The notes under the pieces are model-generated. The model did not search any database and was not told where the DNA came from. It was given only the letters and a program-made list of their open reading frames with translations. Shown here in pieces: positions 1 through 5,210 of a stretch of DNA of 7,775 bases (position 1 is the stretch's first letter; every line of letters begins with the position of its first letter). This stretch comes from an uncultured Collinsella sp. (GTDB taxonomy: Bacteria > Actinomycetota > Coriobacteriia > Coriobacteriales > Coriobacteriaceae): assembly GCA_902492185.1 (NCBI GenBank), contig CABUKY010000088.1, positions 1 through 7,775 on the forward strand, in the 5' to 3' direction. The translations under genes were made by a program, and so were the position numbers.

Positions 1-2027
1 GGGGACACGGCGTCGCCACACTCCACCACGATGTCGGCAAAGGTACGCACGCCGGCACGGATCAGGTGGTTGTGCACGCAGCCCACGGCGAGCAGCGACG
101 GTACGGGCACCTCGCCCGCAGCGGCACGGTCGCTCAGCACCACGATGTTCACGCCGTCGCGGACCGCAGCCTCAACGTCCTCGGCAAGCTGCTTGAGCGC
201 AGCCTGCAGTGCGCCCTCGCCGGCGTCGCGGCGGTAGACGGCACGGAAGCGGCGAGTCTTAAAGCCCACGCGGTCGATGGCGCAGATGCGGTCAAACTCC
301 TCCTCGTTGAGCAACGGACGCTCCAAGCGCACCAGCTGGCAGGCCGTACGGGAATCCTCGAGCAAGTTGCCGTGGTTGCCCAGGTAGAGCGTGGTCGAAG
401 TCACCATGTGCTCGCGCAGGGCATCAATCGGCGGATTCGTGACCTGGGCGAACAGCTGATAGAAGTAATCGAAGAACGAGCGCGTCTTCTTGGACAGGCA
501 GGCCAGCGGCGCATCGATGCCCATCGAAGCGAGCGGTGCCTTGCCCTGCTGGGCCATGGGGCGCACGACCTCGTCAACATCATCCCAGTGATAGCCGAGC
601 TTGGCCATGCGCACGGCGGCGGGCACCTCGGCATCCTCAGCAGGCGCGGGCGCAACGGGCTCATCGAGCGCGTCAACGGTCAGCGTCTCCTCGGCAATCC
701 AATCACGGTAGGGCTTTTCCTTGGCGTAACGGGCGCGCAGCTCATCGTTGTAGATGACGCGACCGCGGGCAAAGTCGACCTCGAGCATCTGGCCCGGTCC
801 CAGGCAGCCGCTCGTCAGGATGTTCTCGGGGCTCACCTCGATGGTGCCCACCTCGCTTGCCAGCATAAAGCGACCGTCGCGCGTCACATAGTAGCGGGCG
901 GGACGCAAGCCGTTACGGTCGAGGGCGGCACCCAGCGTGCGACCGTCGGTAAAGGCGATGGCCGCCGGGCCATCCCACGGCTCCATGAGCATGGACTGGT
1001 AAGCGTCGTAGGCGCGGCGCTCCTCACTCAGGCTGTCGTTGTGGTCCCACGGCTCGGGCAGTAACATGGACGCGGCACGCGTGAGCGGGCGACCGTTCAT
1101 GACCAAAAATTCGAGCACGTTATCCAGAATCGCGGAGTCGGAACCCTCGCGGTTGATGATGGGCATCACGCGCTCAAGATCGTGCTGCAGCACGGGGCTG
1201 TACAGGTTGGGCTCGCGGGCACGAATCCAGTTGACGTTGCCCTTGAGGGTGTTGATCTCACCGTTGTGGATGATAAAGCGGTTGGGGTGCGCGCGCTCCC
1301 AGCTGGGCGTAGTGTTGGTGGAGTAGCGCGAGTGAACGAGCGCCACAGCCGTCTTGACGGCGGCGTCGTTAAGATCGATGAAGAAGCGGCGCATCTGCGT
1401 GGCGACCAGCATACCCTTGTACACGATGGTGCGCGAACTCATGGAGCACACATAGAAGATCTTGTCGCGCAGGGCAAACTCGGTGTCGGCCTTCTTTTCG
1501 ATGGTGCGGCGGCACACGTACAGGCGACGCTCGAAGGCATCGCCGGCGGGTGTGTCGTCCGGACGGCCCAGGAAGGCCTGCAGGATAGTGGGCATGCAGG
1601 CACGGGCCGTCTCGCCCAGGTCGTGCGGGTCGACCGGCACCTCGCGCCAAAAGAGCAGCGGCACGCCGGCCTCGGCGCAACCCTCCTCAAACACGCGGCG
1701 GGCATCCTCTACGCCCTTGTCGTCCTGCGGGAAGAACAGCATGGCCACGCCATAGTCGCCCTCTGCCGGCAGAATCTGGCCGCACTTTTGAGCCTCTTTA
1801 CGGAAAAAGTGATGCGGAACCTGGAACAGGATGCCAGCGCCGTCGCCGGTGTTCTTCTCGAGTCCGGTGCCGCCGCGGTGCTCCAAGTTGACCAGAATGG
1901 ACAGTGCGTCGTCCAGAATCTGGTGATGGCGCTCGCCGTTGATATCGGCAAGCGCGCCGATGCCACATGCATCGTGGTCGAATTCGGGGCGATAAAGGCC
2001 CTGCTGCTGAGCGGAATCTGCCTGCAT
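1..2027 (-). CDS. gltB: Glutamate synthase (GOGAT) large subunit, N-terminal 675 residues, 3' end beyond window
   Basis: The product converts glutamine plus 2-oxoglutarate into two glutamates in the cytoplasm, the second half of the GS-GOGAT ammonia assimilation cycle. The start at 2027 is preceded by GGGGAGG about 6 nt upstream. Residues 12-22 read YRPEFDHDACG, the conserved N-terminus of the class II glutamine amidotransferase domain. Cys21 would be the nucleophile, exposed after removal of a 20-residue propeptide. Other family motifs are HSRYSTNTTPSW (from 232), HNGE (254-257, part of the glutaminase site) and NGLRPARY (372-379). From about 518 the central domain starts, with FFDYFYQLFAQVTNPPIDAL. 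The FMN and Fe-S synthase part lies outside the window, since the complete family is roughly 1,500 residues. The frame is open through the whole stretch with no frameshift. It is transcribed divergently from mntH. A gltD small subunit would be expected downstream, off the window. Confidence 0.97.
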   Translation of the reverse strand, partial: MQADSAQQQGLYRPEFDHDACGIGALADINGERHHQILDDALSILVNLEHRGGTGLEKNTGDGAGILFQVPHHFFRKEAQKCGQILPAEGDYGVAMLFFPQDDKGVEDARRVFEEGCAEAGVPLLFWREVPVDPHDLGETARACMPTILQAFLGRPDDTPAGDAFERRLYVCRRTIEKKADTEFALRDKIFYVCSMSSRTIVYKGMLVATQMRRFFIDLNDAAVKTAVALVHSRYSTNTTPSWERAHPNRFIIHNGEINTLKGNVNWIRAREPNLYSPVLQHDLERVMPIINREGSDSAILDNVLEFLVMNGRPLTRAASMLLPEPWDHNDSLSEERRAYDAYQSMLMEPWDGPAAIAFTDGRTLGAALDRNGLRPARYYVTRDGRFMLASEVGTIEVSPENILTSGCLGPGQMLEVDFARGRVIYNDELRARYAKEKPYRDWIAEETLTVDALDEPVAPAPAEDAEVPAAVRMAKLGYHWDDVDEVVRPMAQQGKAPLASMGIDAPLACLSKKTRSFFDYFYQLFAQVTNPPIDALREHMVTSTTLYLGNHGNLLEDSRTACQLVRLERPLLNEEEFDRICAIDRVGFKTRRFRAVYRRDAGEGALQAALKQLAEDVEAAVRDGVNIVVLSDRAAAGEVPVPSLLAVGCVHNHLIRAGVRTFADIVVECGDAVS

Positions 2028-2106
2028 CGCGATCCTCCCCTAAATATTAGACAATCAGTTGAATAGGCATACTAGGAGCATCACCGGCCCGTTGTGTTTC
2101 CCGCCC

Positions 2107-2116
2107 GTTTCGAAAC
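2107..2116. promoter_or_regulatory. 10-bp perfect palindrome upstream of gltB
   Basis: GTTTCGAAAC is self-complementary and lies 80 bp upstream of the gltB start codon. Its position would suit an operator for gltB, but I do not recognise the regulator, and a 10-bp palindrome alone is weak evidence. Confidence 0.2.
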
Positions 2117-2216
2117 AATCGCGTAACGCACGCCCTACGAGTGGACACCGCCGACCTCAGGGGCGACAACATAGGCCCCAAGTTCGGCCTGTAAGCTCAC
2201 CGCTTCAAACATCTCA

Positions 2217-2261
2217 ATCTGTAACAGTAAGACCCAATTTCCATCCCTAGTTGTTACAGAT
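2217..2261. repeat. Inverted pair of a 10-bp motif (ATCTGTAACA ... TGTTACAGAT)
   Basis: ATCTGTAACA at 2217-2226 has an exact reverse complement, TGTTACAGAT, at 2252-2261, separated by 25 bp. The same 10-mer occurs again at 3681-3690 after mntH. The left copy also contains the odd palindrome CTGTAACAG (2219-2227). The layout suggests a pair of protein-binding sites in the gltB/mntH control region, or the arms of a small dispersed element. The binding factor is unknown. Confidence 0.4.
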
Positions 2262-2313
2262 CAAGACATTTCGGCAACTCCTTTCCCCATCCTATTCAAA
2301 TACAACAATTTTG

Positions 2314-2352
2314 TTAGTCTCGGTTAACCTTTAAGCCTAAAACGGGTACCCT
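2314..2352 (+). promoter_or_regulatory. Candidate mntH promoter with DtxR/MntR-family operator
   Basis: TTAGTCTCGGTTAACCTTT (2314-2332) matches the DtxR/IdeR consensus TTAGGTTAGGCTAACCTAA at 13 of 19 positions, with the right half GGTTAACCT best kept. It overlaps a possible -35 hexamer TTAACC (2324-2329), 17 bp from a weak -10 TACCCT (2347-2352). This fits repression of a Mn/Fe transporter by metal-loaded DtxR or MntR, the usual control of such genes in Actinobacteria. The hexamers are poor, so the promoter is tentative. Confidence 0.35.
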
Positions 2353-2388
2353 TTACGGCGTCAAACAAACGGCACGCAGGAGTGCACC

Positions 2389-3645
2389 ATGCTCAACCAT
2401 CTCAAACAACACTTTGGTTCCCGGCGCACCGGTGGTCACGGAGGCCTAGACATTGCGCGGCATATCGGCCCCGGGTTGCTCGTCACCGTCGGCTTTATCG
2501 ACCCGGGCAACTGGGCCTCCAATATGGCCGCGGGCTCGCAGTTTGGCTACGCGCTGCTGTGGATCGTCACGCTGTCCACGATCATGCTCATCGTGCTGCA
2601 GCACAACGCGGCGCACCTGGGCATCGCCACGGGCATGTGTCTTGCCGAGGCCACGACGCGCCACCTACCCCGCCTCGTCGGGCGTGCGATACTCGGCAGC
2701 GCGTATCTAGCCACGGTCGCCACCGCCATGGCCGAAGTCCTGGGCGGTGCGATCGCGCTTCAAATGCTCTTTGGCCTGCCCGTACGCGCCGGCTGCATCA
2801 TCGTGGCGGCGGCATCGATTGCCATGCTCATGACAAGCTCCTACAAACGCGCCGAGCGATGGATCATCGCCTTCGTAGGCGTGGTAGGACTTTCGTTTTT
2901 AGCCGAGCTTGCACTAGTCAAGGTCGACTGGCCGCAAGCCGCCGCAAGCTGGATCACACCCTGTATGCCCACCGGCTCGGCCGCGATTATCGTAAGTGTC
3001 CTAGGCGCGGTCGTTATGCCCCACAACCTCTTCCTGCACTCCGAGGTCATCCAATCCATGCACTTTGAAGGCCAAGGCGAGCAGGTTATCGAGGAACGTC
3101 TGCGCTACGAGCTCTTCGACACGCTCTTTTCGATGGGCGTGGGCTGGGCGATCAACTCGGCCATGGTCATCCTGGCCGCAGCGACCTTCTTTGCGCATGG
3201 CATTGTCGTAGACGACCTCGCCGTCGCAGCGGACACGCTCTCCCCCATTCTGGGCCCGGCAAGCTCGACCATCTTTGCGGTGGCACTGCTGTTTGCGGGC
3301 ATATCGAGTAGTGTGACGGTGGGCATGGCGGCAGGCACCATCACCGCGGGCATGTTCGACGAGGAATACGACATCCACGACCGACATTCCTCGATCGGGG
3401 TGGCGGCCTGTTTCGTCGGCGCAGTGACGGCGTGCTTGGTCGTCCCGAATCCTTTTGAGGGTCTCATCTGGAGTCAGGCGCTGCTGTCTCTTCAGCTGCC
3501 GATTACGGTCTTTGTGCTCATACGGCTCACCAGCTCACGCCGCGTCATGGGCAAATACGCCAACTCGCGCCCGCTCAACGCGCTGCTCGTAGGGATCGGT
3601 GCCATCGTGACGATTCTCGACATCGTGCTGCTAACGGGAATGTAA
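2389..3645 (+). CDS. mntH: Nramp-family divalent metal (Mn2+/Fe2+) transporter, MntH type
   Basis: A 418-residue inner-membrane, proton-coupled importer of Mn2+ and probably Fe2+. The start is supported by AGGAG 7 nt upstream. The signature metal-site residues are present: DPGN in TM1 (Asp38, Asn41) and AVVMPHN in TM6 (Ala207, Met210). The thioether Met marks transition-metal Nramps as opposed to the Mg2+-type relatives. TM10 has SQALLSLQLP, with Gln363 at the position that also contributes to the site in known structures. By eye there are about 11 hydrophobic segments, the family's usual number. The oddity is the conserved loop motif after TM8, normally AGQSSTITGT-AGQ, which here reads AGISSSVTVGMAAGT (303-317), so both glutamines are lost. 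It stands alone on this strand. Regulation by a DtxR/MntR-like repressor is inferred from the upstream operator candidate. Confidence 0.93.
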   Translation: MLNHLKQHFGSRRTGGHGGLDIARHIGPGLLVTVGFIDPGNWASNMAAGSQFGYALLWIVTLSTIMLIVLQHNAAHLGIATGMCLAEATTRHLPRLVGRAILGSAYLATVATAMAEVLGGAIALQMLFGLPVRAGCIIVAAASIAMLMTSSYKRAERWIIAFVGVVGLSFLAELALVKVDWPQAAASWITPCMPTGSAAIIVSVLGAVVMPHNLFLHSEVIQSMHFEGQGEQVIEERLRYELFDTLFSMGVGWAINSAMVILAAATFFAHGIVVDDLAVAADTLSPILGPASSTIFAVALLFAGISSSVTVGMAAGTITAGMFDEEYDIHDRHSSIGVAACFVGAVTACLVVPNPFEGLIWSQALLSLQLPITVFVLIRLTSSRRVMGKYANSRPLNALLVGIGAIVTILDIVLLTGM

Positions 3646-3680
3646 TTGGGATGGCGTGGCTGTCCAGATATAACGTCTTA

Positions 3681-3690
3681 ATCTGTAACA
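3681..3690 (+). repeat. Third copy of ATCTGTAACA, downstream of mntH
   Basis: The 10-mer found as an inverted pair upstream of mntH recurs here, 35 bp after its stop codon. The similarity continues: AATCTGTAACACGTGAGACC here against AATCTGTAACAGTAAGACC at 2216-2234, one base shorter. It lies between the convergent ends of mntH and the rubredoxin gene. Function unknown. Confidence 0.35.
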
Positions 3691-3721
3691 CGTGAGACCG
3701 TTTTAAACCGTCAGATAAATC

Positions 3722-3757
3722 AAAAGGGTCCCGGCCGAGAATTCGACCGGGGCCCTT
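3722..3757 (-). terminator. Intrinsic terminator of the rubredoxin gene
   Basis: The arms 3724-3734 (AAGGGTCCCGG) and 3747-3757 (CCGGGGCCCTT) pair over 11 bp with one G-T. The loop can close further through CGA/TCG around GAAT. Read on the minus strand the stem is followed by TTTTGATTTATC. It lies 41 bp past the rubredoxin stop. There is no T-tract on the plus-strand side, so it does not look like a classic terminator for mntH. Confidence 0.75.
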
Positions 3758-3797
3758 GGACAGAGCTATATGTTGTTGCAAGTCGTGTGTCTACGAG

Positions 3798-3941
3798 CTA
3801 CTCCTCGACAAGCTCAAACTCATCGGGGCCGACGCCGCAGACCGGGCACACGTAGTCCTCGGGCAGCTCGGGCGTGTCGACCTCAACCTCGTAACCGCAA
3901 ACGGTGCACACAAACTTATACGTCTTCTTCTCCTCAGCCAT
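3798..3941 (-). CDS. Short rubredoxin-like electron carrier (47 residues)
   Basis: A small soluble iron protein that would carry one electron on a single Fe(SCys)4 centre. The two knuckles are clear: VCTVCGYE with Cys12 and Cys15, and YVCPVCGVGPDEFE with Cys32 and Cys35. The separation between them is only 16 residues. Classical rubredoxins of about 52-54 residues have nearly 30, so this resembles the compact rubredoxin-like domains attached to rubrerythrins or flavoproteins. The start at 3941 is preceded by GAGAGGAGAA about 5 nt away, and the stop is TAG. It has its own promoter (3985-4012) and terminator. The gene just upstream on the same strand is a flavin reductase with a C-terminal sequence typical of proteins that continue into a rubredoxin domain. 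The inferred role is accepting electrons from that flavoprotein for an oxygen- or peroxide-reducing enzyme. Confidence 0.92.
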   Translation of the reverse strand: MAEEKKTYKFVCTVCGYEVEVDTPELPEDYVCPVCGVGPDEFELVEE

Positions 3942-3984
3942 GATGTTCTCCTCTCGAACGTGACTGCTGGTGTACTTACTTATT

Positions 3985-4012
3985 AGTATATATTCTCAAT
4001 AACATAATGCAA
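3985..4012 (-). promoter_or_regulatory. sigma70-type promoter of the rubredoxin gene
   Basis: On the minus strand, -35 TTGCAT (4007-4012) and -10 TATACT (3985-3990) are 16 bp apart in a very AT-rich stretch, giving a leader of about 35-40 nt. The near-palindrome TACTTATTAGTA (3977-3988) covers the -10 and likely start point and could be an operator. The presence of this promoter shows the rubredoxin can be made independently of the upstream flavin reductase. Confidence 0.65.
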
Positions 4013-4029
4013 GTATTTTTAGAACATTT

Positions 4030-4533
4030 CTAGCCTTGATACGACGAGGCTTTGGGCGGCGTCTTGCCCTTTAGCACCTTGTGATAGTAGTCGTACGTCA
4101 GCGGCGTCTCGTCGCTCAGGCGCTCGGCATCCTCGACCTCGCCAATAAACAGCAGATGCGTGCCCACATCCACAGTGTCGATCAAACGGCAGCTAAACAG
4201 GGCCGCCGCGTACTCAGGCACATAGGGCATGCCCAGAGCCGTCTCGCGGGTCTCGTATTTGGCAAACTTGTCATAATCGCTGCTGGTGCGGAACCCAAAG
4301 TTACCGATGTAGAGCATGTCGGCAGTCTGATCGATCACGGTCAGCGCGAACGCTTTGGCCGATGCGATGACGCCCGAGGTGACATTGTCCTTGTTCACGG
4401 CAACCGAAATACGCGGCGGCATGGACGTCACCTGCACCGCAGTGTTGATGACGCAGCCGGCGCGCAACCCGTCTGCCGCAGCGCTCACCACGTACAGACC
4501 GCTCGGCATGGTAAAGAACGCAGTTTTGTCCAT
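4030..4533 (-). CDS. FMN-binding split-barrel flavin reductase-like protein (Hrb N-terminal-domain type)
   Basis: A cytoplasmic flavoprotein of 167 residues expected to bind FMN and move electrons between NAD(P)H or a reductase and a partner such as rubredoxin. The N-terminal half (10-67) has the flavin reductase pattern SGLYVVSA, INTAVQVTSMPPRISVAVNK and FALTVI; the latter half has GTHLLFIGEV (124-133). The C-terminal stretch LTYDYYHKVLKGKTPPKASS is, in family members I recall, the place where a rubredoxin domain is joined in fused Hrb proteins. Here the protein stops there and a rubredoxin gene follows 88 bp later. I chose the start at 4533 because AGGGGAG lies about 8 nt upstream. The frame is open back to 4725, but that extension would run through the smpB terminator and has no good RBS. 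Exact electron donor and acceptor are unknown. Confidence 0.88.
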   Translation of the reverse strand: MDKTAFFTMPSGLYVVSAAADGLRAGCVINTAVQVTSMPPRISVAVNKDNVTSGVIASAKAFALTVIDQTADMLYIGNFGFRTSSDYDKFAKYETRETALGMPYVPEYAAALFSCRLIDTVDVGTHLLFIGEVEDAERLSDETPLTYDYYHKVLKGKTPPKASSYQG

Positions 4534-4584
4534 AACGATCACTCCCCTAGCTCGGGTTGGAACCTCATGAATGTATGTACCCAC

Positions 4585-4618
4585 AAAAAAGGCGGCACCC
4601 ATAACGGACACCGCCTTT
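4585..4618 (-). terminator. Intrinsic terminator downstream of smpB
   Basis: The arms AAAGGCGG (4588-4595) and CCGCCTTT (4611-4618) form an 8-bp stem. On the minus strand it is followed by a run of T (six, including stem bases). It ends the TPR-smpB transcript about 120 nt past the smpB stop, and sits 52 bp upstream of the flavin reductase start, so that gene probably needs its own promoter. I could not identify a convincing one. Confidence 0.8.
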
Positions 4619-4660
4619 AAGACATATGTGTCAGAACAGTAAGAAAGATGAGACGCCCGC

Positions 4661-4727
4661 AGTTGCGGTGAAATAGGGACTGAATAGCCCCTCAAACAGG
4701 CAAAACAGTCCGTATTCCACCGCAACT
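4661..4727. repeat. 67-bp palindromic element with 22-bp arms in the smpB 3' UTR
   Basis: The arm 4661-4682 starts AGTTGCGGTGAAATAGGG. The arm 4706-4727 is its reverse complement at 20 of 22 positions. The loop is 23 nt (4683-4705). Neither side has a T-tract, so this is not a normal terminator, and a separate terminator lies downstream at 4588-4618. The stem is much longer than needed for termination. It resembles a short repetitive palindromic or MITE-like insertion, or a stable 3' RNA structure protecting the smpB message. No target-site duplication is obvious. Confidence 0.7.
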
Positions 4728-4739
4728 TATACAGAGTGC

Positions 4740-5210
4740 CTAGCGGTTGCGTTCCTTAAGGGCGCGGTCGATCTCGCGTTGGACATCACGCTTGGCCATG
4801 TCCTCGCGCTTGTCGTAGAGCTTCTTGCCGTGACCTAGACCCAGCAGCAGCTTTACGCGGCCGTCGGTATTAAAGTAGAGCTCCAACGGAACCAGCGCAT
4901 AACCACGGTTGCGAAGTTTGCCGTCAAGAAAGTCAATCTCCTTGCGGTGCAGCAGCAGACGACGCCGACGGTCGGGATCGCGATTCCACACGCCACCATG
5001 GCTATAAGGGTGGATATGCAGGCCGACGAGCCAGCACTCCCCGCCGCGGATCAGCGCGAAGGTATCGGTGATCTGGCAGGCGCGCTCGCGAATCGACTTG
5101 ACCTCGGTGCCACTCAGTTCAATACCGCACTCAAATGTCTCATCGATAAAGTACTCGTGATGTGCCGAGCGATTCTTGGAAATGAGTTTGCGCTCGCGCT
5201 TACTGGGCAT
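4740..5210 (-). CDS. smpB: SsrA-binding protein SmpB
   Basis: SmpB binds tmRNA and delivers it to stalled ribosomes for trans-translation, which frees the ribosome and tags the unfinished peptide. At 156 residues it has the usual length. Family hallmarks are KNRSAHHEYFIDETFECGIELSGTEVKSIRE (split here: NRSAHHEYFI near 13-22; GTEVKSIRE at 34-42), HIHPY (65-69), RRRRLLLHRKEI (81-92), LVPLELYF (106-113) and the basic tail GKKLYDKRE (128-136) followed by a charged helix that enters the mRNA channel. The start at 5210 has an excellent AAGGAGG 6 nt upstream and overlaps the end of the TPR gene by 11 bp, which suggests translational coupling. A longer reading of the same frame (to 5351) only mirrors the TPR gene and is rejected. 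I see no ssrA (tmRNA) gene in the window. Confidence 0.97.
   Translation of the reverse strand: MPSKRERKLISKNRSAHHEYFIDETFECGIELSGTEVKSIRERACQITDTFALIRGGECWLVGLHIHPYSHGGVWNRDPDRRRRLLLHRKEIDFLDGKLRNRGYALVPLELYFNTDGRVKLLLGLGHGKKLYDKREDMAKRDVQREIDRALKERNR

Larger units (their letters stand above)
2028..2388. other. Divergent gltB/mntH intergenic region
   Basis: This 361-bp stretch has no convincing gene. The part near mntH is clearly more AT-rich than the coding DNA on either side. It must hold both divergent promoters. It contains a perfect palindrome GTTTCGAAAC (2107-2116), a small hairpin with arms AGGCC/GGCCT near 2173-2190, an inverted pair of ATCTGTAACA (2217-2226 and 2252-2261), and a DtxR-like operator candidate (2314-2332). 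I found no clear sigma70 promoter for gltB: TAATAT at about 2044-2049 on the minus strand has no good -35 partner. A 63-codon plus-strand frame at 2059-2250 has no ribosome binding site or protein-like composition and is not called. Confidence 0.7.

Noticed and set aside
66..2066. Long plus-strand open frames (66-1064 and 1182-2066) across gltB
   Set aside because: They lie antisense to a gene with unmistakable GltB motifs over the same stretch; their products are low-complexity mirror translations of GC-rich codons and have no ribosome binding sites.
2059..2250. 63-codon plus-strand ORF in the gltB/mntH gap
   Set aside because: No ribosome binding site, Pro/Arg/Ser-rich random composition, and it overlaps the expected control elements.
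2028..2388. Riboswitch or T-box leader upstream of gltB or mntH
   Set aside because: I could not match a known conserved core; only short inverted repeats are visible, better explained as protein-binding sites.
2382..3387. Other frames overlapping mntH, such as 2382-3068 plus and 3001-3387 minus
   Set aside because: The mntH frame contains the DPGN and MPHN motifs and continuous transmembrane segments; the other frames are Arg- or His-rich shadows.
3977..4006. PerR or Fur box in the rubredoxin promoter
   Set aside because: Best alignment to a PerR-type consensus matches only about 9 of 14 informative positions in DNA that is AT-rich anyway, so it is not called as a specific site.
4534..4725. 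64-residue N-terminal extension of the flavin reductase
   Set aside because: The extension would translate through the smpB terminator and part of the large palindrome, while AGGGGAG sits at proper distance before the Met at 4533.
4588..4740. tmRNA (ssrA) gene near smpB
   Set aside because: The gap is too short and shows no tRNA-like ends or tag reading frame; only a palindrome and a terminator are present.
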